Position numbers and translations under genes: made by a program. This document shows, piece by piece, positions 1 through 10,144 of a DNA stretch of 59,252 nt. This DNA is from Fredinandcohnia humi (lineage in GTDB: Bacteria; Bacillota; Bacilli; Bacillales; Bacillaceae_L), in assembly GCF_001439915.1 (NCBI RefSeq), contig NZ_LMBW01000001.1:668628-727879 (forward strand), in the 5' to 3' direction. The notes beneath the pieces were generated by a model. It saw only the letters and a program-made list of their open reading frames with translations, made no database searches and had not been told where the DNA came from. Numbering within the stretch: position 1 is the first letter of the stretch; each line of letters starts with the position of its first letter.

Positions 1-26
1 CCTCTATAAGAAAGGGAGTAGGACCT

Positions 27-803
27 TTGACAAATAAAATCGAACAATTTGCCTTACAATTGGCGGAAGCGGAATCTACTGGCGTGGGCATTAACCCGCC
101 AACCTCAGTAGATTCAGAGCTTACGATTAAAGAAGCTTATTATATTCAGCTTGAAAATATTAAAAAAAGGATATCTCAAGGACAGAAAATTGTCGGGAAA
201 AAAATTGGTTTAACCTCTTTAGCGATGCAAAATCTTTTGGGTGTAGACGAACCTGATTACGGCCACTTATTGGATAGCATGGTGGTTGAAAATGGCGGCA
301 GGATTTCGATCGAAAAAGTACTGCAGCCTAAGGTGGAGGCAGAAATTGCGTTTATTTTAAATAAGGATTTACGTGGACCGAATGTGACTGCGCTTGATGT
401 TCTTCAAGCAACGGAGTATATCGTTCCTGCCTTGGAAATCGTAGATAGTAGAGTAAAAGATTGGAAGATTAAGCTTGCTGACACGGTTGCAGATAATGCA
501 TCATCTGGATTTTATGTGCTGGGTGGAAAGCCAACCAAGGCAGAAGATATTGATCTTGAGTTGATCGGTATGACCCTTTCAAAAAATGGCGAGTTGGCCA
601 ACACTGGAGTAGGTGCGGCCGTCTTAGGAAATCCGGCAAATTGTGTTGCATGGTTAGCGAATAAGCTTTCTGAATTCGATATACCGCTACGAGCAGGAGA
701 GGTCATTTTATCTGGTGCATTATCGGCAGCAATAGAAGCACATGAAGGTGATACGTTCACTGCAAGATTTGCCCATATCGGTCAAGTTAGCGTTCGTTTC
801 TAA
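27..803 (+). CDS. dmpE: 2-oxopent-4-enoate hydratase (2-keto-4-pentenoate hydratase)
   Basis: Hydrates 2-hydroxypenta-2,4-dienoate to 4-hydroxy-2-oxovalerate, opening the lower meta-cleavage pathway in the cytoplasm. The 258-residue product has the MhpD/XylJ family core: GKKIGLTS at 57-64, the acidic metal-site stretch KVEAEIAF at 102-109 and ADNASS at 155-160. Along its length it follows XylJ/DmpE more closely than XylI, which separates it from its paralogue at 3012. It starts at TTG, 8 bases after AAAGGGAG. It is the first gene in view of an operon with the next genes 20 bases apart; the left edge cuts off what lies upstream. Called praE in the Paenibacillus protocatechuate 2,3-cleavage cluster. 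The family is certain; choice of hydratase over decarboxylase is by family resemblance. Confidence 0.88.
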   Translation: MTNKIEQFALQLAEAESTGVGINPPTSVDSELTIKEAYYIQLENIKKRISQGQKIVGKKIGLTSLAMQNLLGVDEPDYGHLLDSMVVENGGRISIEKVLQPKVEAEIAFILNKDLRGPNVTALDVLQATEYIVPALEIVDSRVKDWKIKLADTVADNASSGFYVLGGKPTKAEDIDLELIGMTLSKNGELANTGVGAAVLGNPANCVAWLANKLSEFDIPLRAGEVILSGALSAAIEAHEGDTFTARFAHIGQVSVRF

Positions 804-822
804 AAAGGGAAGGGGAGTACTT

Positions 823-1707
823 ATGTCAAAAGTAAAAGTTGCCATACTTGGTTCAGGAAACATTGGCACAGACCTTATGCTGAAGCTTCGTAGATCTGAC
901 AAACTAGAATTAACGACTGTCATTGGAATTGAACCAGAGTCAGATGGATTAAGAAAAGCGCGGGAGTTAGGGTATGAAACGATTGATACAGGAATAAATG
1001 GATTTTTAGAAAGACCGGAACTGGCGGATATTGTGTTTGATGCAACAAGTGCAAAGGCTCATATCCGTCATGCGAAACTATTAAAAGAGGCTGGAAAGCA
1101 GGTACTAGATTTAACACCAGCAGCAGTAGGACCATTCGTCGTACCACCTGTTAACCTTGGAGAGCATGTGGAAGCAGGCAATATCAACCTGATTACGTGT
1201 GGTGGCCAAGCAACCATTCCAATGGTTCATGCAATTAATCGCGTACAGCAGGTTGAATACGCGGAAATTGTCGCAACGATCTCAAGTAAAAGTGCAGGGC
1301 CGGGAACGAGGGCCAATATTGACGAATTTACGCAAACAACTGCCCGTGGAATTGAAAAAATAGGCGGTGCGAGAAGAGGAAAGGCGATTATCATCTTAAA
1401 TCCAGCTGAACCTCCGATTATTATGCGGGATACGATTCATGTCATTGTTGAGGATGAGACGGTCAGACAGGAAGAAATTACAGCTTCCATCAGGGAAATG
1501 GAAAAGCAGGTTCAAGCATATGTACCAGGATATCGAGTAAGACAAGAGCCTATTTTTGATGACAATCGCATTACGGTCTTTATTGAAGTAGAAGGGGCTG
1601 GCGATTATCTGCCGAAGTATTCCGGAAACTTAGATATTATGACTGCAGCTGCGGTGAAAGTTGCAGAAGAATTTGCACAGCATAAAATTTCGAAAGTAAC
1701 TGTTTAA
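823..1707 (+). CDS. dmpF: Acetaldehyde dehydrogenase (acylating)
   Basis: Oxidises acetaldehyde to acetyl-CoA with NAD and CoA; in known systems it forms a channelling complex with the aldolase encoded next. The frame is open from 742, but ATG 823 follows the strong site AAGGGAAGGGGAG and begins [10 protein letters not shown], so I use it (294 residues). Rossmann motif GSGNIG is at 10-15; the catalytic cysteine is C126 in ITCGGQA, followed by the family's PMVHAINR. Length and motifs match MhpF/DmpF/XylQ. It lies 20 bases after the hydratase and 20 before the aldolase, as in other meta-cleavage operons (praG-like). Confidence 0.95.
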   Translation: MSKVKVAILGSGNIGTDLMLKLRRSDKLELTTVIGIEPESDGLRKARELGYETIDTGINGFLERPELADIVFDATSAKAHIRHAKLLKEAGKQVLDLTPAAVGPFVVPPVNLGEHVEAGNINLITCGGQATIPMVHAINRVQQVEYAEIVATISSKSAGPGTRANIDEFTQTTARGIEKIGGARRGKAIIILNPAEPPIIMRDTIHVIVEDETVRQEEITASIREMEKQVQAYVPGYRVRQEPIFDDNRITVFIEVEGAGDYLPKYSGNLDIMTAAAVKVAEEFAQHKISKVTV

Positions 1708-1727
1708 GGAAAGGAGCGAAATAAGAA

Positions 1728-2762
1728 ATGGTCCATGATCGAGATGTGTTAATTACCGAAGTAGCATTGCGAGATGGCAGTCATGCTATCAGACATCAAT
1801 TTACAGTTGATCAAGTAACAAATGTGGCAAAAGCATTAGATGAAGCAAATGTTCCTTATATAGAAGTTTCTCATGGTGACGGGTTGGGTGGTTCATCCTT
1901 ACAATACGGGCAGTCCTTAACAAATGAATTGGAGTTAATTGAGGCGGCTGCATCTGTTGTAAATAATGCGAAAATTGCTGTTCTTCTCTTACCGGGGATT
2001 GGAACGATGCCTGAGTTAAAGCAAGCGGCACAGCTAGGAGCCAAAATGGCACGGATTGCAACCCATGTAACCGAGGCTGATGTTTCACCACAGCATATTG
2101 CTTTGGCAAAGGACCTCGGACTTGAAACAGTCGGGTTTCTTATGATGTCCCATATGGCACCGACCGCAAAATTAGTCGAGCAAGCTAAATTAATGGAAAG
2201 CTATGGTGCCGATACAGTCTATGTAGTTGATTCGGCTGGCGCACTCTTGCCACATCAGGTCTCAGAAAGAATTCGCGCTCTTAAAGATACGTTAACTGTG
2301 AATGTCGGTTTCCATGCCCATAATAATCTTTCCCTAGCAATGGCCAATACACTTGCGGCGATTAAGGAAGGGGCTACTAGAATTGATGGAAGCATTCGCT
2401 GTCTAGGTGCAGGAGCAGGTAATACACAAACAGAAGTACTAGTTTCCGTCCTCGATAAAATGGGGATAAAAACGGGAGTCGATATTTTTAAAATGATGGA
2501 TATTGCGGAAGAATTGGTTGCCCCAATATTAGAGAAGCCCCAGGAAATTACAAGAGATGGTCTTGTCCTTGGCTACGCAGGCGTCTATTCAAGTTTCTTA
2601 CTTTTTGCTCAACGTGCTGCTAAAAAATTCAACATTGATTCGCGCGATATATTGATAGAACTAGGAAAAAGACATGTGGTCGGTGGTCAAGAAGATATGA
2701 TTATGGATGTGGCAGCAGAATTGGCGGCGAAAAAGCAAGGTGCCGTTAACTTTATTCAGTAA
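1728..2762 (+). CDS. dmpG: 4-hydroxy-2-oxovalerate aldolase
   Basis: Splits 4-hydroxy-2-oxovalerate into pyruvate and acetaldehyde; acetaldehyde is passed to the partner dehydrogenase (previous gene). This is a 344-residue DRE-TIM metallolyase: RDGSHA at 15-20 (R15, D16, H19) and the metal-binding HAH at 196-198 in VGFHAHNN are in place, followed by [12 protein letters not shown]. The C-terminal half matches the DmpG communication domain that docks the dehydrogenase. Ribosome site AAGGAG sits 13 bases before ATG. The operon is then interrupted by a 250-bp gap filled by a structured repeat before the decarboxylase gene. Confidence 0.95.
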   Translation: MVHDRDVLITEVALRDGSHAIRHQFTVDQVTNVAKALDEANVPYIEVSHGDGLGGSSLQYGQSLTNELELIEAAASVVNNAKIAVLLLPGIGTMPELKQAAQLGAKMARIATHVTEADVSPQHIALAKDLGLETVGFLMMSHMAPTAKLVEQAKLMESYGADTVYVVDSAGALLPHQVSERIRALKDTLTVNVGFHAHNNLSLAMANTLAAIKEGATRIDGSIRCLGAGAGNTQTEVLVSVLDKMGIKTGVDIFKMMDIAEELVAPILEKPQEITRDGLVLGYAGVYSSFLLFAQRAAKKFNIDSRDILIELGKRHVVGGQEDMIMDVAAELAAKKQGAVNFIQ

Positions 2763-2840
2763 TGTGCCCCACTATTTTAGTGGTAATGAAAGCAAAAGTG
2801 GTTTGAAATTTGCGCGGGTGTTCAAACAAAGGCTGAATAA

Positions 2841-2996
2841 AGTTAAAGCCTTCGGCGGATGCCACAGATTTTTAAAGGAAACTTTTCGAGCTTAAGATCA
2901 AAGACTAAGAGCGCCACATCCTGTGGCAACGTCTTGTTGACCCACCTCGTGTGGGCCTAAAAAATCTGGGCGCAAATACGCCAAGGCGCATTTGAT
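2841..2996 (+). repeat. Interspersed repeat family 1, copy R1
   Basis: About 155 bp, nearly identical to the copy at 38522-38677 and related to reverse-strand copies at 32310 and 59161. It contains several hairpins: CCAC/GTGG arms around 2915-2925, CCCAC/GTGGG at 2941-2955 and AAATACGCC/GGCGCATTT near the end. It fills the dmpG-dmpH gap. No ORF in it looks real. Confidence 0.9.
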
Positions 2997-3011
2997 TAAG
3001 GAGGAAGAATA

Positions 3012-3794
3012 ATGAGCCAATATAAAGAAATTGCCCAATACCTTGTTTCTGCAGAAGTTGAAAGACGTGCAGTTCCAAAGGTTACTGTGAACTTAAAGCC
3101 GGATTTAACGGTAGAAGAAGCTTATCTTGTTCAAGAAGAAATTGTCAACATCAAACTTAATGAGGGAAAACGAATCATTGGTCCTAAAATGGGTTTAACA
3201 AGTCCAGCAAAAATGAAGCAGATGGGGATTAAGGATCCGATTTACGGATATGTGTTTGATTATATGCTGATTGAAAACGGAGGAAAGGCTCGCTTAAGTG
3301 ACCAAATTCATCCAAAGGTTGAGGCTGAAATTGCGTTTGTTATAGGCGAGGATATTGAAGGTCCCGGCATAACAGGGGCACAGGTCCTGGCAAAAACAGA
3401 ATATGTGCTGCCGGCACTTGAAATTATCGATAGCCGTTATGAAAATTTTCAGTTTACCTTACCGGATGTCATTGCCGATAACGCTTCAACGTCACGGGTT
3501 GTGTTTGGAACAGCGTTGAAGAAACCAGAACAATTCGAGCTTGATCTTGTGGGCGCAACTTTGTCCATTAATGGTGAAATTAAAGAACTTGGTGCAGGTG
3601 CTGCTGTCCTTGGTCACCCGGCACATTCAATCGCTATGCTTGCCAATATGCTCGCAGCAAAAGGCGGTAAGATTAAGAAGGGTGACATCATTTTATCAGG
3701 CGGGATTACAAGTGCTGTTAAGTTGCACCATGGTGATATCGTAAGTGGTAAATTCGATGGTTTCGGTGAAGTAAGTTTCACTGTTACCGATTAA
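3012..3794 (+). CDS. dmpH: 4-oxalocrotonate decarboxylase (2-oxo-3-hexenedioate decarboxylase)
   Basis: Decarboxylates 4-oxalocrotonate to 2-hydroxypenta-2,4-dienoate, the substrate of the hydratase at 27. The 260-residue protein is a paralogue of that hydratase, but matches XylI/DmpH at GPKMGLTS (57-64), [11 protein letters not shown] (99-109) and IDSRYENF (139-146). In known systems decarboxylase and hydratase form a complex. ATG follows AAGGAGGAAGA. It lies downstream of repeat R1 and 12 bases before the tautomerase, so the pair is translated together. Corresponds to praD in the Paenibacillus pathway. Confidence 0.9.
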   Translation: MSQYKEIAQYLVSAEVERRAVPKVTVNLKPDLTVEEAYLVQEEIVNIKLNEGKRIIGPKMGLTSPAKMKQMGIKDPIYGYVFDYMLIENGGKARLSDQIHPKVEAEIAFVIGEDIEGPGITGAQVLAKTEYVLPALEIIDSRYENFQFTLPDVIADNASTSRVVFGTALKKPEQFELDLVGATLSINGEIKELGAGAAVLGHPAHSIAMLANMLAAKGGKIKKGDIILSGGITSAVKLHHGDIVSGKFDGFGEVSFTVTD

Positions 3795-3806
3795 GGGGGA
3801 AAGCTT

Positions 3807-3989
3807 ATGCCAATTATAAACGTGCAAATGATGGAAGGTAGACCGAAGGAGAAAGTCGCTGAATTAATTCGCAATGTAACGAACACGGTTTCAGAAACTT
3901 TGGGTTCAGATAAGGAAACGATTCGAGTGCTCGTCACCGAAGTTCCAAAAACCCATTGGGGAAAAGCTGGAGAACCGGTTGGAAAATAG
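3807..3989 (+). CDS. dmpI: 4-oxalocrotonate tautomerase
   Basis: Small 60-residue tautomerase that ketonises 2-hydroxymuconate to 4-oxalocrotonate. After removal of Met the catalytic proline is residue 1 (MPIINV), and the substrate-binding arginines R11 (EGR) and R39 (ETIRV) are present. In the classical enzyme residue 50 is Phe; here it is Trp (KTHWG), a conservative change in the hydrophobic active-site wall. Ribosome site AAGGGGGAAAG. The neighbours (decarboxylase upstream, ring-cleavage-type protein downstream) fix its role better than the sequence alone; praC in the pra nomenclature. Confidence 0.92.
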   Translation: MPIINVQMMEGRPKEKVAELIRNVTNTVSETLGSDKETIRVLVTEVPKTHWGKAGEPVGK

Positions 3990-4047
3990 ATTTCTTTTAG
4001 AAAAGGGATGCATGGGTAGAGTCCTTGCTCCCTGTTTTCACATATAT

Positions 4048-4061
4048 TGAAAGCGCTTGCT
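4048..4061 (+). promoter_or_regulatory. Candidate CcpA cre site inside the aromatic operon
   Basis: TGAAAGCGCTTGCT matches the Bacillus cre consensus TGNAANCGNWNNCA at all fixed positions but the last and has the palindromic core AAGCGCTT. It lies 45 bases before the dioxygenase-family gene, in the 116-bp gap after the tautomerase. It could roadblock or repress transcription of the distal genes when glucose is present. No convincing promoter pair is visible in this gap. Confidence 0.5.
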
Positions 4062-4105
4062 GTAAGGTTTGATTGTTTTAAGAACTTATAAGGAGGAAAA
4101 TTAAG

Positions 4106-4954
4106 ATGACAATTGAATTTAGCATGTTAGCACCACATGTTCCAAGTATGTGCCATCAGGATCTAGTGCCTGAATTCCAAAAAGATATGGCCGCTGCCAT
4201 GAATGAAATAGGGAAGAAATTAAAGGAGATTAAACCAGATGTCATCGTTATGGTTTCTTGTCATTGGCCATCGACATTCTTTCATTATGTAGATTGTACG
4301 CCTGTTCATAAAGGGATTCTAACCGCGTTTGAAGCTCCCGATTTGATTAAGGACGTACCATACGAGTATCCCGGTGATGAAGATTTGGCGAAGAAATTGG
4401 TAAGTGCTGCTGAAGAAGAGGGACTTCAGGTTCAAGGGGTAAACGACCCGTATTTTGTTTGGGATTACGGCAGTGTGGTGCCATTACGCTACTTAGTTCC
4501 AGATGAAGATATTCCGGTCATCAATTTATCTGTCACATTGGCGGCTACCCTTGAAGAAACACATAAATGGGGGCAAGTGATTGGTAAAGTTTTACGAGAA
4601 AGTGAGAAAAAGATTGTTTTTATTTCAAGTGGGGCCCTTTCCCATAATTTAGTAAGGGGAAGGCATAATATACCAACCGTTACAGAGCATGCGATGGATA
4701 AGCAATTTATTGAATTTGTGATGAATAAAGACTACAAGGCGGCTTATGACATGCTTCCTGAGTATGCACGGTTTGCAAGGGTAGAATCAGGAGGGCGTCA
4801 TCTTGCCATGCTCTTAAGTATGCTTGATGAAAATGCTGAACCTGCTTATCTAGCAGATGGCCAATCATCTGGCAGCTGGAATGCCGTTATTACCTTTGGC
4901 CTAAGAAAAATTCCGGACGTTACTCATTTAGAAGAAAGCGAATTTGTAAAGTAA
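4106..4954 (+). CDS. LigB-family class III extradiol dioxygenase, likely ring cleavage of protocatechuate
   Basis: The 282-residue product belongs to the LigB superfamily of Fe(II) extradiol dioxygenases. Candidate iron ligands are H11 (APHVPS), H53 (SCHWPS) and E228 (VESGGRH); H180 in SGALSHNL fits the conserved second-sphere acid/base His. The context (PobA making protocatechuate downstream, decarboxylase/tautomerase upstream) suggests protocatechuate 2,3-cleavage, as by PraA. However, in the Paenibacillus pra cluster the slot between the tautomerase and PobA genes is held by praH, the 5-carboxy-2-hydroxymuconate-6-semialdehyde decarboxylase, so this gene could have another role. It is a single-subunit type with no LigA-like partner in view. 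Ribosome site AAGGAGG. Confidence 0.75.
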   Translation: MTIEFSMLAPHVPSMCHQDLVPEFQKDMAAAMNEIGKKLKEIKPDVIVMVSCHWPSTFFHYVDCTPVHKGILTAFEAPDLIKDVPYEYPGDEDLAKKLVSAAEEEGLQVQGVNDPYFVWDYGSVVPLRYLVPDEDIPVINLSVTLAATLEETHKWGQVIGKVLRESEKKIVFISSGALSHNLVRGRHNIPTVTEHAMDKQFIEFVMNKDYKAAYDMLPEYARFARVESGGRHLAMLLSMLDENAEPAYLADGQSSGSWNAVITFGLRKIPDVTHLEESEFVK

Positions 4955-6166
<1,212 letters not shown>

Positions 6167-6182
6167 TTATAGTGAAAATAGA

Positions 6183-6246
6183 AAAAATACTACTCCCTTT
6201 TAGAAGAAATAAGCTTTCTATTATCGGTGTAGTATTTTTATTTTTA
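6183..6246 (+). terminator. Intrinsic terminator after pobA
   Basis: AAAAATACTAC (6183-6193) pairs perfectly with GTAGTATTTTT (6229-6239) and runs into TATTTTTACTTT. The long loop makes it moderate in strength. It separates the protocatechuate genes from the Rieske oxygenase genes. Confidence 0.7.
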
Positions 6247-6286
6247 CTTTAAAAATGCGTGGAGTTTAACGAAGGAGGAGTAGAAG

Positions 6287-7636
6287 TTGATTAGAAAAAC
6301 ATTGGATGAAAAGGCCTTTCATCTGTTAAAAGAAAAAATGGAGCAAGGCTTATTTCCTCAGTGGGTTCTTACAGACCCTGAAATTTATCAGTTGGAGATT
6401 GAAAAAATCTACGGGAATACATGGCAATTTTTAGCCCATGAATCTGAATTAAAGGAATCCGGAAGTTATGTGACAAGATGGATGGCACATGATCCGATTC
6501 TTGTCATAAAGAATAAAAATGGTGAAATCAACGCGTTTCTTAATTCATGTTCCCACAGGGGTACCATGCTTTGTACAGCTGACCGTGGTAACAAGAAAAC
6601 TTTTACATGTCCCTATCATGGCTGGAGCTATAATACCGATGGTGAATTAATTGGGGTGGTTGCCGGAAATAAAGTATATGGGGAAGAGATGTGTAAAGCA
6701 GAGTGGAATCTACGCCAGGTTCCAAGGGTGGAAAGCTATCAAGGGATGATTTTTGGCAATCTGAATGTGAATGCTGAAATCTTAGAGGATTATTTGGGTG
6801 ATATGAAATGGTATCTCGATATGTTACTAGGCAGAAGCGGAGGGATGGAGGTAAGAGGCCTGCCACAGCGCTGGGTTGCAAAAGCAAACTGGAAAGCAAC
6901 AGCTGAAAATTTTGCTGCAGATCCGTATCATGTACAAACGACTCATCGCTCTACTGTTGAAATGGGAATTAGTCCTTCGGATCCGCTTTATGCAGGATAT
7001 GGACATCAGGTCGTTTTGGAAAATGGACATGGAATCAATGTCATTACCTCAAAGACGGGTAAAGCAAGAGTTCCATTCCAAGGTACACCTGAATCGATGT
7101 GGCCATTATTTAAAGAGCATTTAACACCTGAGCAATATGATATTCAGTCAAAAGTTACTGTGTTTGTCGGAGGGGTTTATCCCAACCTTTCCTTCGTTAG
7201 TCCTATCCATGGAACCGAGGGACATTTGCATAATTACCTAAACTTCCGCATGTGGAGGCCACTAGGACCAGATAAAGTCGAAGTATGGTGCTGGTTTATG
7301 ATTGATAAAGCGGCTCCTGAAGAGTATAAGGAGTATGCTTATCGGGGATATTTAGGATCATTCGGTCCAACAGGGACATTGGAGCAAGATGATACAGAGA
7401 ACTGGGCCCGTATTGTCGAAGTAAGCAATGGTCTCATGATGAGGGATAAAGAATTAAATTATAATAATGTCAATAACTACTTAATGGGTCGAGGTATTGT
7501 AGAACCAGATAAGACTTTCACAGGTCCAGGTGTGGCATACCCAACAACTTACATAGATGCCATCGCGAAAAAGATGCACGAAGAGTGGTTGAAATATATT
7601 TCGAAAGATCTATTTGTCAAGGAGGAGATCAAATGA
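6287..7636 (+). CDS. Rieske aromatic-ring-hydroxylating oxygenase, alpha (large) subunit
   Basis: Catalytic subunit of a two-component or three-component ring-hydroxylating dioxygenase, 449 residues. The N-terminal Rieske domain has C88-x-H90 (NSCSHRG) and C108-x2-H111 (CPYHGW); the C-terminal domain has the mononuclear iron site with D212, H215 and H220 in ADPYHVQTTH and a third ligand in EQDD (366-369). TTG start 7 bases after GAAGGAGGAG. The stop overlaps the beta-subunit start (ATGA). No reductase or ferredoxin gene is in the window, so electrons must come from elsewhere. The family resembles 3-phenylpropionate/naphthalene-type enzymes; the substrate cannot be read from sequence. Confidence 0.9.
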   Translation: MIRKTLDEKAFHLLKEKMEQGLFPQWVLTDPEIYQLEIEKIYGNTWQFLAHESELKESGSYVTRWMAHDPILVIKNKNGEINAFLNSCSHRGTMLCTADRGNKKTFTCPYHGWSYNTDGELIGVVAGNKVYGEEMCKAEWNLRQVPRVESYQGMIFGNLNVNAEILEDYLGDMKWYLDMLLGRSGGMEVRGLPQRWVAKANWKATAENFAADPYHVQTTHRSTVEMGISPSDPLYAGYGHQVVLENGHGINVITSKTGKARVPFQGTPESMWPLFKEHLTPEQYDIQSKVTVFVGGVYPNLSFVSPIHGTEGHLHNYLNFRMWRPLGPDKVEVWCWFMIDKAAPEEYKEYAYRGYLGSFGPTGTLEQDDTENWARIVEVSNGLMMRDKELNYNNVNNYLMGRGIVEPDKTFTGPGVAYPTTYIDAIAKKMHEEWLKYISKDLFVKEEIK

Positions 7637-8160
7637 ACTCCGAATTGAAAAGTAAAATCACTCCCGAATTACAAATGGAAATTACCAATTTGCTTCATTT
7701 AGAAGCCTACTTAATTGATAACCGTAAACTAAAAGAATGGTTGAATTTGTTAACAGATGATCTTGTCTACCGTATGCCCATACGCGAAACTGTTGAGGGA
7801 GGACTTGACGTCAATAATATCGCGGGCGATTCGTCATTTTTTGAAGAAACAAAAAAGTCCCTGGAAACCAGGGTTAATCGCTTATATACAAAATCAGCAT
7901 GGGTAGAAAACCCGACCACCCGCCAGCGTCATTTTATCTCTAATATCATGATTGTACCTACAGCAAATCCAGATGAATTCAAGGTAAGAAGCTATTTCTT
8001 ATTCAAAAGAAGCAGAGGCTCGACACATGATATTGAAGAATTATTTGGAGAAAGAAATGATATTATTCGCAATGTGAATCATGAATTGAAAATTGCCGCA
8101 CGGACCATTTATCCTGATCAAGCAGTTATCACGACAATGAATATGAGTATGTTTATCTAA
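7633..8160 (+). CDS. Ring-hydroxylating dioxygenase, beta (small) subunit
   Basis: Structural partner of the preceding alpha subunit, expected in an alpha3-beta3 hexamer. The frame extends upstream inside the alpha gene, but ATG 7633, preceded by AAGGAGGAG and overlapping the alpha stop as ATGA, is the clear start (175 residues). It shows the typical SnoaL-like cone signature: EAYLIDNRKLKEWLNLLTDD near the N terminus, then RHFISNI and the C-terminal RSYFLFKRSR region. Translational coupling argues for stoichiometric synthesis. It is followed by a strong terminator. Confidence 0.9.
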   Translation: MNSELKSKITPELQMEITNLLHLEAYLIDNRKLKEWLNLLTDDLVYRMPIRETVEGGLDVNNIAGDSSFFEETKKSLETRVNRLYTKSAWVENPTTRQRHFISNIMIVPTANPDEFKVRSYFLFKRSRGSTHDIEELFGERNDIIRNVNHELKIAARTIYPDQAVITTMNMSMFI

Positions 8161-8199
8161 AGAAAATCTAACATAGTTTAAATGACAATAAACATTTCA

Positions 8200-8237
8200 A
8201 AAGCATTTCTTTTTTTAAAGGAGAAATGCTTTTTTTA
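8200..8237 (+). terminator. Intrinsic terminator of the aromatic operon
   Basis: AAGCATTTCT (8201-8210) pairs perfectly with AGAAATGCTT (8222-8231) and is followed by a run of T. Confidence 0.9.
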
Positions 8238-8283
8238 TTGAATATTTTACATAGAATCCTATTAGAAATGGGAGGGTCTCAAA

Positions 8284-9897
8284 ATGAAGAGGAAAAATAA
8301 ATTGCTTCGAATGTCAAAAGTGCTTTCACTGGCCATTGTCATCTTCATGAAAGTCTATTGGTATAGATTGTTAAGAAGGCCTCAGGATGAATGGGATACA
8401 CTTTGGGAGGAAATAGGTGCTAGGTTTTGTAAGACACTTTTTGAATTAGAAGGATTACTAATCAAGGTCGGCCAAATTTTAAGCACCAGGGCTGATTTGC
8501 TGCCTACACCTTTTATTAAGCAAATACAAGATCTAACGGATAAGGTTCCATCATCAGATTGGAAAGAAATTGAGGGAATTCTTCAAGTAGAGTGGGGGAG
8601 CACCATTCATGGAATTTTTCAATCAATCGAAAAAGATGCGATTGCTTCAGCGTCGATTGGAGAAGTCTATAAAGGAATTTTAAAAAATGGTGTGAAGGTT
8701 GCGATTAAAGTCCAACGTCCACATATCCAATCTATTCTTAAAACAGATTTTCGGACCTTAGCGATCATCCTTTGCTTTGTGGACCATTTTGTACCGTCTC
8801 CAAAGGGATTTATCAATTTTAAGGTGTTGTTTAAAGAAATAAAACAAGTGATTGAACGTGAGCTAGATTATACTAAGGAATTACAAACTCTTGAAGTTTT
8901 TAAAGAACGTTTTAAGAATATGGATGGTATTGAAGTCCCAAAAGTTTACCCAGAATACAGTACAGCAAAGGTGCTTGTTATGGAATGGGTAGATGGAGTC
9001 AAGATTTCTGACATAGACAGTCTGCAATCCATTGACCGAAAACGTCTCGCCCAGAATTTGATTGAGATCTTCCTTCCCCAATGGCTTGAACCTGGTATGT
9101 TTCATGCTGATCCACATCCAGGTAATGTGTTGGTTTCAAAGGAGGGTAAAATCATTCTACTTGACTTCGGTATGGTTGGGGAAATCTCAAAAAAGGATGC
9201 TAAAAACTTTCAAGGTTTAATTGAGAGCATTCTTACAAAAAATTATTCAAAAACCGTTGATTGTTTATTGGAACTAGGATTTTTATTACCAGAAACTGAC
9301 CATCGAATGATGCAAAATCTGTTAGAGGAATTAATGTCGTTTGAACTGTCCCAATTAAAGGAAATAAACCCTTTTGCAATAAAACGAGAAATGAATGATA
9401 TCGTCCAAGCACTCCCGATTCAGGTCCCAACACGATTTGTCTTTTTAGGACGATCCTTCGTTGCAATTGAAGGAATTATTCTCAATTTAATCCCCGAGGA
9501 AGAGATATTGGATCTTATTAAGCCTGTGTTCATGAATTGGTTAAACAAAGCAGGAAATCAAAAATGGTCATTTGTCTGGCAATGGATTCAGGCACAGCCA
9601 GTATTTAAGATTTTTCACTCCGTTCAGGAGTTTTTACAGCTGCCTCGAAAATTAGAGGATCTGAAGGAAGTTGAACAAAGAAGGGAATTTCAATTTAAGA
9701 TTTATGAAAATAATAAAAAATACCTATTCCAGTTATTCATTCTGGGAATACTTGGGGTTGGGGTTGGTATATTCACTTCGCATTTTAGTATTACATATCT
9801 TTCAGTCGGACTAACGGTTATATCTGGAGTAGGTTATTTTATTTTTTCTCATAAACAGAAAAAATGGATGAAGTATATGCATGAAAAACGAAGATGA
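8284..9897 (+). CDS. AarF/UbiB (ABC1/ADCK) family atypical kinase, membrane anchored
   Basis: 537-residue member of the UbiB/ABC1 protein-kinase-like family linked to isoprenoid quinone biology. Visible motifs: the family-specific KVGQ at 61-64, a glycine-poor A-rich loop ASASIGEVY at 121-129, VAIK with K142, HADPHPGN at 274-281 and the metal-binding LDFG at 293-296. Two hydrophobic segments near residues 483-520 anchor it. Ribosome site GGGAGG before ATG. It stands downstream of the aromatic operon terminator and is followed after 16 bases by a small HhH gene, with which it probably forms a two-gene unit. Precise role in a Bacillus is unknown; quinone metabolism is inference from the family. 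Confidence 0.85.
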   Translation: MKRKNKLLRMSKVLSLAIVIFMKVYWYRLLRRPQDEWDTLWEEIGARFCKTLFELEGLLIKVGQILSTRADLLPTPFIKQIQDLTDKVPSSDWKEIEGILQVEWGSTIHGIFQSIEKDAIASASIGEVYKGILKNGVKVAIKVQRPHIQSILKTDFRTLAIILCFVDHFVPSPKGFINFKVLFKEIKQVIERELDYTKELQTLEVFKERFKNMDGIEVPKVYPEYSTAKVLVMEWVDGVKISDIDSLQSIDRKRLAQNLIEIFLPQWLEPGMFHADPHPGNVLVSKEGKIILLDFGMVGEISKKDAKNFQGLIESILTKNYSKTVDCLLELGFLLPETDHRMMQNLLEELMSFELSQLKEINPFAIKREMNDIVQALPIQVPTRFVFLGRSFVAIEGIILNLIPEEEILDLIKPVFMNWLNKAGNQKWSFVWQWIQAQPVFKIFHSVQEFLQLPRKLEDLKEVEQRREFQFKIYENNKKYLFQLFILGILGVGVGIFTSHFSITYLSVGLTVISGVGYFIFSHKQKKWMKYMHEKRR

Positions 9898-9913
9898 TTA
9901 AGGAGAGATTGTA

Positions 9914-10111
9914 TTGTCCCAAATCGATGAGTTAAAATTAAGCAAGCCTGCATTACGAGCTTTACATGGAGCAGGTTATGTTACGCTAAATCACTTCACC
10001 AAGCTTACTGAAAAAGAAGTGCTGGACCTACACGGAGTCGGCCCAACTGCAATAAGGGAGCTCGGTAATGCTCTCAAGGAGAAGGGACTCGCTTTTAAAA
10101 TTGAGGAATAA
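9914..10111 (+). CDS. Small helix-hairpin-helix protein (RNA polymerase alpha CTD-like fold)
   Basis: 65 residues, TTG start after AGGAGAGA. The sequence LSKPALRALHGAGYVTLNHF and LHGVGPTAIRELGNALKEKG forms two consecutive helix-hairpin-helix-like units, as in the RNA polymerase alpha C-terminal domain and HhH DNA-binding domains. GxGPTAIxxL is the second hairpin. It may bind DNA non-specifically. It lies 16 bases after the AarF-like gene and ends in a bidirectional terminator. Confidence 0.75.
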   Translation: MSQIDELKLSKPALRALHGAGYVTLNHFTKLTEKEVLDLHGVGPTAIRELGNALKEKGLAFKIEE

Positions 10112-10114
10112 ACG

Positions 10115-10144
10115 AAAATCGCGAGGATCATTCCCCGCGATTTT
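10115..10144. terminator. Bidirectional terminator
   Basis: AAAATCGCG (10115-10123) pairs with CGCGATTTT (10136-10144). It serves the HhH gene from the left and overlaps the stop codon (in the loop, 10128-10130) of the small membrane protein gene from the right. Confidence 0.75.

Noticed and set aside
2707-2895. Short plus-strand frame at the end of the aldolase gene
   Set aside because: Overlaps the aldolase C terminus and the repeat; no ribosome site.
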